This document shows, one piece after another, positions 37,652 through 47,635 of a stretch of DNA of 64,000 bases (position 1 is its first letter; each line of letters begins with the position of its first letter). This DNA comes from Gracilaria vermiculophylla (lineage: Eukaryota; Rhodophyta; Florideophyceae; Gracilariales; Gracilariaceae). The stretch covers positions 419,072 through 483,071 of the forward strand of contig JAHNZQ020000227.1 of the NCBI GenBank assembly GCA_019155205.2, in the 5' to 3' direction. The translations under genes were made by a program, and so were the position numbers. Under the pieces are notes generated by a model. It was not told the origin of the DNA. It saw only the letters and a list, made by a program, of their open reading frames with translations, and did no database searches.

Positions 37652-40015
37652 TTATCTGATAACGTCTCGTAACTCCGCCAAAGGTTCTAGGTACTGATCC
37701 GTGGAACAGCTTTCGTTCACATTTACTCCATCCGTATTTGCAGCCTCAACAGCTTCTCGTAGCTTCTCCAACGCGAGGCCTGGACCGCCGGCCTTTGCTT
37801 CATTCTCTATTAATTTAGAACACTCGACGATGTTCTTTTCCGGAACCACAATCACAGCACCGCCGGATACCTTGGCATGAGTGAGCACTATACCAATTTC
37901 CAAGGCTCGCATTGGGGAAACGACATCTTCCTTATTATCCAGTTCGCTTATTAGCTCTGCGCGAGAGTTCGCCAGGGCGTTTTTCTCTCTCTTGTTGTCA
38001 AGCGGACGACGCTGCGGAAGGTCAAGTACAACAGCGTTCTCATCGTAAAGATTCAAAAAGTCCTCGGCTGAACAGCCATCCTTGTCGCTTACGCTCGTAA
38101 TCATGCTCCTGATGTTTGTCTGAACCGTTGGGGGAAGGTCAGCCACTGCCTCCCGAAGAACTTCAAGCTTTTCTCTTTTTGACGAAAGCTCATGAATAGT
38201 TGAAAAGGAATCGAATACAATTCCCAGTGAGCGCGCAACGGAATCGACAATTTGACTAAGGCAAGCCACACAGTGCTGGTTCACTATGCTGATCTTGCTC
38301 TTCGTTGCAATCTCTTCGGTAGGCAAAGTCCCGGCGGACTTGCAATGCATCTCAATCCGTTCCAGTCTCGACAGAATTTCTCTTTCTGCATTGAGTTTAG
38401 CTGTTGCTCTTTCGCGTTCCAGATTCACCACTGCTTCAGCTGCCTTTGATGTGTACAGACTTCTCAATCCATCCTCTCCAAAAGCACTTTCCACCATGAT
38501 CTCCACGAGGAGCTCTCCTTCGGTTGAAGACTCGAGGTAATCGCTTTCAAAGGTTTCAGGGTACATCGGATCTGCAAGGACGAGTTCAACAATGTCATCT
38601 CCCGAAGGCACTTGCACAGGAAATCGCGTACTGATGTCATCTGTTAATGCCGATTTTGCCGCTGTGGCATCCTTTGCACCGCCGCGACGACGCCCTTTCC
38701 CTTTTGTCTTCTTGCTAGATTGATTCGGATCCGGCTCGGAAGGCTTAAGTGTTCCTTGACTCACAACTACATCTCCTCTCTCAGAAATCAGTTTTGCTCT
38801 TTCAACCGCTTTCTTTGCAGCGTCATCCATGATCAGATCCGAGAGCTTCGTTGTGAGCTGTGGAGCAACTACAAAACGCTGCCCGTAAAGAATATTGGGC
38901 TTGTCCTTAGATATTGAATGGTTTCCTTTTGCTCTCCTTTTTGTTTTCAGCGCCTTCTTCTTTCCCTCTTTGGACGATTCGTTTACGTCTTGTGCCACCA
39001 CTCGCTGTACGACCGCTGGCACATCAGATTCAGGGAAGTCGAGCGGCAAGACGCTTTGAATGTCTAGCCATTTTCCTTGCTGTAGAGCTTCTGTCGTAGA
39101 AGCGGCAATCGTTTCAAGAAGAACCGAGCTAATAACACATTCTTGTAGCATCAAACCATTTGATAAATGCTGTTTAACAAACGATGGAATATCTTGAACA
39201 TAGAGTTTATGGAGCTGCCCAAAAGAAACAAATCCATTCGCAGTAAATGCAGAAGAAACCGCCGTGATGGAAGCGTTGATGAAGACCTCTGGGATCAGCA
39301 CCGCTCTGGCCGATCTTCCCTCAATTTTACCAGCCAGTCTACCATCGCATAGCATGTCGGTCGCTACTTGGTGGATCAGTGGAAGCGGGAGTCCAGTACT
39401 GTTCGCAATGTCTGACAGTAGGGTCGGGGCACAGATCGCTCGCAATGTACCTCTAACGGCAGCTTCTTGGCGCGCTAGGGATGCGGCAGATCTTATCAAT
39501 CCCGACGCGGCATCGTATTTTGCTTGAATTGACGTTCCTTCATGCCTAATAATGGTCTCCCGAATAATGTCCACCGGTAGAGAGTAACGAGTTGCAACTG
39601 CCCCTAATTCGTCCGTACCGGTTTCCGATTCTATAAGGGCGTCATTTACCTCTTCTGCTAACGAATCTAAGTAGTAGTCCGTGAGCAGTTCACCTCTTAC
39701 CAAACGAACAGAACCATCACTTTTGATGATTTTTGGCAGAGCAGCTTCTATGTAGTCGAGTGATACGTTGAGGGCATCTGGTAAATCGATTATGTTCACG
39801 CGTCCACCGCGAGCTAGAAGTTCATCCTCAATCTCGATGGTCAATTGCTTCGGAGTGAGATATTCCTTGCCTGATCGAGTGAAGATCAGCTCAATAAGAT
39901 GAAGAGATTGAAGCTTAGTCACTAGTTCGATACAGTTTCGCTCAGAAAGCTTTTGCGAAGTAGAATTCTGCTGCGCGGCTTGGAGCTGCCGTTGAAGCTC
40001 TAGAATTTCCTCCAT
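37652..40015 (-). CDS. UFL1: E3 UFM1-protein ligase 1
   Basis: A single-exon protein of 787 residues, against about 790 in animals and plants. It is the ligase that transfers UFM1 to ER-bound ribosomes and other targets. The N-terminus (about 1-280) has the expected helical and winged-helix repeats: Leu-Gln-Arg-Gln-Leu-Gln-Ala-Ala-Gln, then Arg-Asn-Cys-Ile-Glu-Leu, then Gly-Lys-Glu-Tyr-Leu-Thr-Pro-x-Gln-Leu, then Gly-Gly-Arg-Val-Asn. A Lys-rich disordered segment (about 365-475) with Lys-Gly-Lys-Gly-Arg-Arg-Arg-Gly-Gly precedes the conserved C-terminal helical part. UFL1 has no RING or HECT domain, in keeping with the family. Its presence implies the UFM1 pathway. Confidence 0.92.
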   Translation of the reverse strand: MEEILELQRQLQAAQQNSTSQKLSERNCIELVTKLQSLHLIELIFTRSGKEYLTPKQLTIEIEDELLARGGRVNIIDLPDALNVSLDYIEAALPKIIKSDGSVRLVRGELLTDYYLDSLAEEVNDALIESETGTDELGAVATRYSLPVDIIRETIIRHEGTSIQAKYDAASGLIRSAASLARQEAAVRGTLRAICAPTLLSDIANSTGLPLPLIHQVATDMLCDGRLAGKIEGRSARAVLIPEVFINASITAVSSAFTANGFVSFGQLHKLYVQDIPSFVKQHLSNGLMLQECVISSVLLETIAASTTEALQQGKWLDIQSVLPLDFPESDVPAVVQRVVAQDVNESSKEGKKKALKTKRRAKGNHSISKDKPNILYGQRFVVAPQLTTKLSDLIMDDAAKKAVERAKLISERGDVVVSQGTLKPSEPDPNQSSKKTKGKGRRRGGAKDATAAKSALTDDISTRFPVQVPSGDDIVELVLADPMYPETFESDYLESSTEGELLVEIMVESAFGEDGLRSLYTSKAAEAVVNLERERATAKLNAEREILSRLERIEMHCKSAGTLPTEEIATKSKISIVNQHCVACLSQIVDSVARSLGIVFDSFSTIHELSSKREKLEVLREAVADLPPTVQTNIRSMITSVSDKDGCSAEDFLNLYDENAVVLDLPQRRPLDNKREKNALANSRAELISELDNKEDVVSPMRALEIGIVLTHAKVSGGAVIVVPEKNIVECSKLIENEAKAGGPGLALEKLREAVEAANTDGVNVNESCSTDQYLEPLAELRDVIR

Positions 40016-40639
40016 AACCTGTTTCTGTTTGAATGGAGACGTGAATAGAACACTGACAGAAATACGAAGTGCGCTGCTTCCGTGATGCCCGATTTCGATT
40101 TCAGGAAGTTATGGTGACTCTAGGAGGTTGGACTGGAACACATTTCGATGACAATCGTGAAGTACTTGGGCGAGGACAGCCACCCGACAAGGATTTTCGG
40201 AATGAGATATCTATTTTCTGCGACCGAAACGCTCTTCAGAACTGTTCCAGACTGTGAGAAAAAGAAGGAGCCGTGAAACAATGGGTTTCGTGAATGCGGT
40301 TCATTGCGGGACACCGCTTCGCATGCAGGGGAGGAGACTGGCTCCGCACATCGGCGTCGCAGTGCACAGCAAGGCAAGAGCGGTGCTAATAAAAAAGCAG
40401 GCGATTTATTGTACACGTGCAGCCGTAACAGCATTCGCTGAGCACCACATGCAACCAAATCACACTCCGCGCGTCAGATAGCTCCCTCCACCACGCCATC
40501 GCCCCATCTCGGCGTCCGGCTCCGATTGCGCGCACCGTCTGACCCCTTCGTGCCTCGCATAGGCGCAAGCACCAGTACCAAATCAATCCCCCTCAACACC
40601 TGTTAGCCTCGGATCTGCACGCTGTGACTCTCAGTGACA
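40016..40639. promoter_or_regulatory. divergent promoter region of UFL1 and ATP synthase d
   Basis: About 620 bp between two divergent starts. No gene is seen. Confidence 0.45.
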
Positions 40640-41212
40640 ATGCTGTCCTCACTGCTCTCCCGCGGGGCACTTCGTGCCGGTGCCCCCATCGCCCACAACT
40701 TTCGTCGTTCTCTCGCGGCCGCTGCCGCAGCGGAGAATGAAATCCAAAATTTCGAACCCTCCCAGTTTTTCCAAGATTTCTCTGATTCATCGATTCGCAG
40801 TGAGCTGTCGAAAATACGCGACGTCGAAGCGGAGCTGTTGCAGGCCATCAGCGTGAAAGACAGCCCCATCGAATGGGATCAGTGGAAGCAAGAAATCAAT
40901 TATCCGGGTCTCGTTGATGAGCTCAAGGCTGCGTACGACGACGTACCAGTGCCCAATATTGACGATGTGAGAAAGAAGGCGGATGAACAAGTGACAGCTA
41001 CTTTTAAACCAATCATTGAAGAGTTTTCTGTTTTAGCGAAGGAGGCTGAAGCTGAAGCAGCTGAACTTGAAAAGCAATGCGAAGAATTTACTTTTCTCAG
41101 AGACAACTATGCGGATATGACCGTGGATGAGTTTCTTGACAGGTTCCCCGGTGTTAAGAAGAACCTTGAAGAAGACATCGCCAGTAATAAATGGTTTTTG
41201 CGTGAGTCTTAG
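40640..41212 (+). CDS. mitochondrial ATP synthase subunit d
   Basis: A 190-residue stalk subunit of the F1Fo ATP synthase. I start at ATG 40640. A GTG two codons upstream is in frame but not a likely nuclear start. Residues 1-32 are a Leu/Arg/Ala-rich presequence with His-Asn-Phe-Arg-Arg-Ser. The mature protein has the family's Ile-x-Trp-x-x-Trp/Tyr segment (Ile-Glu-Trp-Asp-Gln-Trp-Lys), then Tyr-Pro-Gly-Leu-Val-Asp. A long coiled coil of Glu/Ala follows, and the end is Met-Thr-Val-Asp-Glu-Phe-Leu-Asp with Pro-Gly-Val. Plant and algal subunit d proteins share this layout. Confidence 0.82.
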   Translation: MLSSLLSRGALRAGAPIAHNFRRSLAAAAAAENEIQNFEPSQFFQDFSDSSIRSELSKIRDVEAELLQAISVKDSPIEWDQWKQEINYPGLVDELKAAYDDVPVPNIDDVRKKADEQVTATFKPIIEEFSVLAKEAEAEAAELEKQCEEFTFLRDNYADMTVDEFLDRFPGVKKNLEEDIASNKWFLRES

Positions 41213-44165
41213 TCCTGCCCGAACGTTTGAGCTTCACATCCATGCGCCGGAAGGAACATTACGATCCGACTGTCGTTTGCGCCTCGCACCATACAATACG
41301 GTCAATTCCACGGTCGTTTTGGACCGTGTTTTTCTTCTTTCGCAATGGGAAGGCTGGTGACGATTTTTTTAATAGATTAAGAAGTGAAGTAAAAGCTGAT
41401 GCTGTCATGTTTCTGATCTGCAGCAGTGAACGTGCTTCTCACTGATTGCGGCAAACAAAACTTTCGCGACAACTGTTCAAAATCATGCTCTGTAGCTAAT
41501 CGAGTACGTCAAGGCCTTTTCTTTTCTGTCCACCCCTGTATCTGATCGGGAAATCGCTGCGAGGTCATGGGTTTCAATTGATATTGTATTGGGGTGAGTA
41601 ATCAACTTGATTCCCACAGGCTTCTGACCACAATACGGAGAACATACACGTACTGTTCTCCGACTGTATCAGATCTTCAATTAGCTAGCTAGACGTCGAA
41701 AACCCACGATTGCAATAACTGGGATTAACTACACGAATACTGTTCTTCTGACAGGTCGAGAGTCTCCCCTCCTTCTGCAGCTAACGCATCACAGCTGTTG
41801 ATAATGCGAACGAATGGTGGCAAGTCGACCCAACGGACGCAACGGCGCAGATCCAAGTAATTCAAAATGCAATATACGGCACCTTGACCCCAGCGGTCAC
41901 AATGTCTGTTTAAACGATGGTTTATTACTTGACAAAACTTTGCTTCGATGTACACTCACAAATCAATAGAACTCTTCTAAAGGAGCCCGCAGTGTGTCTA
42001 TAAGTACCAGGCTGTTTAATCAGCGACCACCAGAGGAAACTTCGAGAGTCAAATGCCAGAGGCGCCATATATCGACATGGGGATAAATGCAATGAGAACT
42101 AATCTCAAGAAAATACCGGCTATCAATACATTACAGTCGTGCTCTTCAGGTTCCCTTTTCGGCAATGCTCACCCTGCAATGCGCCTTGGCCATCTTTTTG
42201 ACCTCACAATGAAACATGTTCGACAAGAAATGGAGGGCGAGCGCTTCCGTCATATCTGGTTTCATGGCAATGAATCTGAAAGTGTCCATGAACTTCGAGA
42301 TTATCACCTCTGCAAACAGAAACATCTTGTACAATATCGGAGTTGATTAGATTGCAATGCAGTGCTTGTATTTCGTGATGGCCAATTCAAAGAAAAACTA
42401 ATCTCTGGTGGGATCATGTGTGAAAATATTCCTCAGATTGCCGAGTACAAAACGATTGTTACACTTAACCAGAAGGATTTTGTATCTTTGTGTGCGTCAG
42501 ATTTTGACAGCTGATTAGCTTCTGAGTTGGTTTCATTTGAATTCGATAGGTCGTTTAGAATTCTATCACTAAGCTTCGCGAATAATGATTCTTCTCTCTT
42601 GATTGTCATCAAAACTGCGCACAACGTTCGGACCAGCCAAGATTCACCTTCTTGAGATGCCTCTCTCTTCTGAAGAAGGCCAGAGCCTTTTGGGGTGATT
42701 TCATGATGAGCTTCGTCTTCTTCTTCTTCTTCTTCATGGTGGTTACCAGTTTTTCATTTCATAGCTGACGGAAGGCAATTGGATAGGATTACAACTTTCA
42801 CGGTACTTGTCACATCGACTCTTCTGTATTTTTCTTGTAGTTTTTCATGGGCTGCCAAACTTTACCCCGTTTCTAACTAATTTGATGCTTACAAAGGTTT
42901 CTTCTGCTTGCGTTAGTCTTATCACAAGTCTCAAGCAGATATTGCAAACACCATTGGCAGCCAGACAGTATAGATTGCAACATGATAAACTGATTTTGCG
43001 TTTAAAGAAAAGCTCCAGGAGCACACATCCGAACCCCTCATAGATAAGACTGCAGGTGGTTATTGCCCTCCAATACATTGCTGCCTCTCGTATTGTATCC
43101 ATTGCTGATCCTGAGCACTATTGCCTTTGTTGTGGAGATTATGTTACCAAAAAGATTCCGACATGTCGTAATGGGCGGGCGCGGGAAAATTTGAGGAACT
43201 TTGAAAATACGACTGCGCGAAACTGCCGATCCGAAGACGCCTGTCTACGGCCATCAGGAGCCTGAAGCAACATATCCCCATGCACTACGTACGCTTTTCG
43301 AACGCCGGAATTCACTGCCTTTGGTACCGTGACAGATTTGCCGTACTGTGACTGAACCTTATAACAAGCTCTTTCGGTATGCTCGATTACTTGCAATGGG
43401 TTCCAGCCAGCGCGCCGGCCTCCAGGCTGCCGAATGACGTGGAGAGGGAAACGTTCACAGCTTTGGTGCAGGCTACCCGGTACACTGAAAGTCTGGAACG
43501 TCGAGCATCGTTGAGGAAGAATAAGAAACGTAGCATACACAGTTGGGCACTACGAAAGCAACTCAGCAATAGATATCAACAGGCAGCGGACATGATTTCA
43601 AAAGTGGAAATGTGTAAGCACACACTTGGAGAGAAGCACAATGTCACGGTAGGAGACATTTATGTTGCGGAACCTTACTTCCATGATGTACAAACCCAAA
43701 GGAACTCATGATTTGATTTGAACGAGACAGAGGCTGTGACGCAAAGCCGTATTCAGCGCGCCAGTGTATTGCAATACCGATTTTCACCGACACGCAGTCG
43801 AATCATACCAAATTGCAGCTGGCGGCGGCCGCCAGGCGCTGCAGCGCTGCTGAAAATCGTACGAATCGACATTGGCAAGCCACCATTTTCAAGTGAATTC
43901 CTGGCCGTAGCGATGGATTTGGAACCTAAGTGAGATGAGGTGTACAGCGCTTCACGGCATTTGGAGTCATCCTCACTTGCGGTTTCGTCACGGCGAACAT
44001 TAACGCTTGTCATGGAATTCGTATTATCAGCGTGATGATTATGCTCTTTTGTTCGCGCGAGTTAACACACTAGTATAAAATCCCAAAAACACTGCCACTC
44101 CCAGCAGACGTCAGTGGACAACGTCGTGCCTCCCATCAAAAACCGCTATTCGTCCCCTGGCCGCC
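41213..44165. other. gene-poor stretch with two unassigned ORFs
   Basis: Nearly 3 kb without a recognised gene. Plus-strand open frames at 42053-42346 (97 codons, reading on past a stop to about 42513) and 43379-43711 (110 codons, Arg/Lys-rich and helical) look more protein-like than average but match nothing I know. A further frame at 43056-43265 has a CLCCG cluster. A (CTT)n microsatellite lies near 42715-42738. It could be a decayed repeat or the exons of an unknown gene. Confidence 0.3.
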
Positions 44166-45716
44166 ATGCAGCGCTGTCAAAGTCTCGAAATCTCCTCCAT
44201 CCCAGAGCTTAAACGCCGTCGTCTCGACTGGCTGTCACAAGTGCGAAAGGGTTCTTATGGTCAGTTCCGCTTCCTTGACCTTAGCGATGATGTACTCATG
44301 GTCGTCATGCGCCGATTGTTGCCCAACAAAAATGCACTGCGAGGTCGCGATTTGGCTGCATATCGCGATGTTTCCAACCTAGCCTTTACTTGCCGTCGTC
44401 TTCTCAAGCTGTTTCGCATGGTTCGCACCATACCGCAAGAAGTTTATGGCCTTTTCGATCAAATTGCCATAGATCCATCTTCTCTGGGCCAGATTCGCTA
44501 CCCTCCGGTTGCTGATATACGATTCTTTCAAAACTTGATGGCTGAATCTGGTAGTCATTTGCGTAGATTAACCGTCCCGTTTCTCCCATCCACACAAACG
44601 TCTACGTTTGTGAAACAACTTCTGTTAGTTTGTTTCCATCTGAACGAGCTCGCCATAGCCGATGCGGGTACCCTGCTCTATGAGACAAGGGAATTGCTGT
44701 CGACATCACGTGTCGATCATCTCAAAATCTATTATCCTACTCGCAACACAATGGCATCATTAATTCTGTCTGAGAAGGAACGGGGCCCGAGATGGAGTTG
44801 GCATTGTTGTGTTTCGAGTCACACATGTGATTACCACATCATTACTGCTGTCATGAAACACAGTGGGCTTCATTGTAAATATCAAAGACGGAGATGGGTT
44901 GTGAAGCTCAAGGACTGCAAGTCTGGTCACGGGATTTTGGCAACTGTATTTTCTCTCTTCATCAATCGACTTTCAGAGATCAAACTCATCGAGAGGCGTG
45001 AAACTAAACATGAATCACACTTGTTTATAACAGTTGCTGATTTCGCTGATTTAGAATCCCTTTTGACGGAGAAAGCTGCAACTGCGAACGATTTTCAACA
45101 AGCCAGAGACGATGTGCCAAGAGCATTATACATACGGTCTAATCGTGCTCTGGATCTGTATCTTAACTCCAGCCTCACCCAGAAGGAAAGTATACGAAAC
45201 CAAATGAAGAGAGCTTACCATGTCGATGTGAGAGTCAGCCTCGAGGATACCGTTTCTGCGACCAAACTGTGTAAATGTTTGGAAGACTTGTTGGAAGAGG
45301 AAAATGACGTGCGAAGTCTATTGATCTCTCGTGAGATCGTATTCTTTTCCTCTCTTCCGGAAGTTCTCCCCGTTTTAACAAGATTTAACGCCCTGATCAG
45401 AATACAGCTTACTGATCGTGTGGAAGCAGTCAACACCACTTCTCATGCTTTGAGTGATTTGAGGTTCCTTGATCAACTACCCATATTCTTAGATATTCTA
45501 CGAAAGAATTGCAAGCACCTCGAAGCAGTGAACATGAGTTTATGTTTCGCAAGATTCCCGTCTGAAAACCGAGAGGAGTTGGGTCCAAGGATTAATCGTG
45601 CTTTGGACGCATTAGCTAACTTTGAAGATGCTACGAACAACATTGGAGTGGCTGGTATTCGCCGAGTGCTCTTGTCATGGCTCCAACGCGTCAACCTTGA
45701 GCGTCAAATTAATTAG
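44166..45716 (+). CDS. F-box-like protein
   Basis: A single-exon protein of 516 residues starting at ATG 44166. Residues 38-83 resemble an F-box: Leu-Asp-Leu-Ser-Asp-Asp-Val-Leu, a Leu-rich helix, and Val-Ser-Asn-Leu-Ala-Phe-Thr-Cys-Arg-Arg-Leu-Leu. F-boxes bind Skp1 in SCF ubiquitin ligases. The rest is Leu-rich with repeated helix and strand segments but no clean leucine-rich repeat register, and it may be the substrate-binding region. A CCVSSHTCDYH stretch could bind metal but fits no known finger. Function is inferred from the F-box-like start only. Confidence 0.55.
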   Translation: MQRCQSLEISSIPELKRRRLDWLSQVRKGSYGQFRFLDLSDDVLMVVMRRLLPNKNALRGRDLAAYRDVSNLAFTCRRLLKLFRMVRTIPQEVYGLFDQIAIDPSSLGQIRYPPVADIRFFQNLMAESGSHLRRLTVPFLPSTQTSTFVKQLLLVCFHLNELAIADAGTLLYETRELLSTSRVDHLKIYYPTRNTMASLILSEKERGPRWSWHCCVSSHTCDYHIITAVMKHSGLHCKYQRRRWVVKLKDCKSGHGILATVFSLFINRLSEIKLIERRETKHESHLFITVADFADLESLLTEKAATANDFQQARDDVPRALYIRSNRALDLYLNSSLTQKESIRNQMKRAYHVDVRVSLEDTVSATKLCKCLEDLLEEENDVRSLLISREIVFFSSLPEVLPVLTRFNALIRIQLTDRVEAVNTTSHALSDLRFLDQLPIFLDILRKNCKHLEAVNMSLCFARFPSENREELGPRINRALDALANFEDATNNIGVAGIRRVLLSWLQRVNLERQIN

Positions 45717-46073
45717 TTTGTTTTATTGTTGTGATACCCGTTTGCTATAATGATGTACATGTACGAAGAGCGTAAGGTCAGCCGTCATGAAAGTAATTAG
45801 GCCCAGATCGCATTGTTTTCTCATATTCGAATGTGGTGGAATGACACTATGCATGTACACTGCTCTTACTCTTGTTTATCCTTTGTACACTCATTTCTTG
45901 TGTAATACGGGCGCGGATGAAAAATCCTTGCGTGTCTGAATGTGTAAGAAATATCAACTGTGCACTTAAAGACGACTCAACTATCCCATAGCTTGCATCA
46001 ATGTCCTTAAGAAACATGACGTCTGACACAATCCCTAGTGTGTGTGCGTTTTGTTATCGATGATAATTGCATT
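45717..46073. other. intergenic, no gene recognised
   Basis: About 360 bp downstream of the F-box-like gene with no supported feature. Confidence 0.4.
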
Positions 46074-46690
46074 TTAATTCTTAGCCTTGCTTAGACTACT
46101 TTGGTTCACTCTCCCATCCCCTTTTTGCTTTAGCAGCTGTACACGACTGTCTCTGTATGATTTAAATTGACGAAGAACATTACTACGACCTTCTTTCGCC
46201 GATTCCTCCCTAGCCTGCAGCCTCTCTGCAGCAATAATAGCTCGAAGCCATACCTCGACAGGCGACAAGGTCTGCATCAAAATTGGATACGCTTTTTAAA
46301 AGAGTGCTTTAACTTCAATGACATTCTGGACTAAGCCGTCGAGGCGCCCCGTGTGAGAACGGATTTGACCCTCAATGTCTACAATTAAAAAATGCGTATC
46401 CGTGTGTTGCGTCCAATTGTCGAATCGTGAAGCTCCACGCGCGATCGAAAAGAAAGTCTTGTAGGCTTCTCGAGAAAAATACTTCATAACTCTGCTCCCG
46501 ACCTCCGTTAATTTGTTTTGAACACGTCATATCTTCACCTTGTGAGAGCCCGCCAGCTCGCTGTCTCGTCATCAGTCGGACACAGTGACCGCACATAGGG
46601 ATGTATGGGCCGATAAGGCGTTCCCGTTTGCTAAGCTATCAATCAATTTTAGTTGGCTAGCTTGATACTCTTTTTTACTCTCCATGGGAC
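46074..46690 (-). other. candidate unrecognised gene or pseudogene in pieces
   Basis: On the minus strand a reading starts at an ATG near 46685 (Met-Glu-Ser-Lys-Lys-Glu-Tyr). It can be followed through three gaps that look like very small introns (about 34, 47 and 42 nt, each GT...AG) to a stop at 46074. The pieces at 46296-46487 and 46074-46280 share one frame and are split by a TAA. The product would be about 150 residues, helical, with Trp-Thr-Gln-His-Thr-Asp and a basic tail. It matches nothing I know. Frameshift decay of a pseudogene would look the same. Confidence 0.3.
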
Positions 46691-47635
46691 TCGTAAGCTA
46701 CCAAGAATATTATCGTCAACGAAGTTTTCTTTCTTCAAGATCTTGAGTGAAACACTCCAGCGATGTCTAGCCACAGGGTGGTGTCAGCTACCCCTGGGCG
46801 ATAACCTTTCTTGGTCACTATATGACATCCATTATTAGAGAAAAGCTGTGACCCAGAACAAGCTGGACAAAATAACGTTTTCTTCAAGTTCTTCGTTGTG
46901 GATGCTGTGCTTTAATTTCTGACACAGCAGAGATCTATCCCAGAGTTACTTCTCTTTCTTCGAGAAGGCCAAAACACTATGTGGCACTCTTTTGTCTCTG
47001 GCTGTTTCACCGATGAACTGCTCTATCTTCGATTGCTGGGCTAAATTTAGTGACGACTAGCATTTGCCTTCCAGCAACGCACCATGACATGATAGCCATC
47101 TTTTTGGCTGAAAGCATGCACTCGCGTCGAAGCAGTTTTCGATGTTGGTGCTTGGTTTACTAACAGCGATTCTCTGCTTAAACACCCAACAGAAAAAAAA
47201 AACCTTTGATAGAGTTCCTTGGTGAAAAACGAGGCCTGAAGCTCAGTTTCGCAGTGTTTTTGGTGATCCAGATCTTGAATGATTCCGTTGTCTTTTAAGT
47301 TGATATGGTTTACTTTTATGTGATTTTGACTCAAAACAGTGAATTTGCTGTACTTGTTTTTGCGCCAAAATCAGGCGCGCCAAGAGGTAATATGGGCAAC
47401 GGCGAGCCTATTGACATCAGAGTTGGTCCGTGTCTCAAAGTTCGCAGTATGAAGTGTTAGTTCCAAACCGCCCCGTTTCCGCATTGCATCTCCCCCGTGC
47501 GATTGCGGAAAGCAGTATACCGAGATGTCCATATGTATGTTTTTCTCTGGCATGTGAAAGAGAATGGTATTCGCGATTATACCTATCATACGTAAATAAC
47601 TTGCCATTGGAAAGGAATTCGTGGATCTAGTCGCC
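46691..47635. other. intergenic, no gene recognised
   Basis: About 950 bp upstream of Snu114. A minus-strand frame at 47047-47334 is open (95 codons) but unassigned. Confidence 0.4.

Noticed and set aside
42715..42738. (CTT)n run as a possible branch-point/polypyrimidine tract of an intron
   Set aside because: No matching donor and no recognisable exon on either side; treated as a microsatellite.
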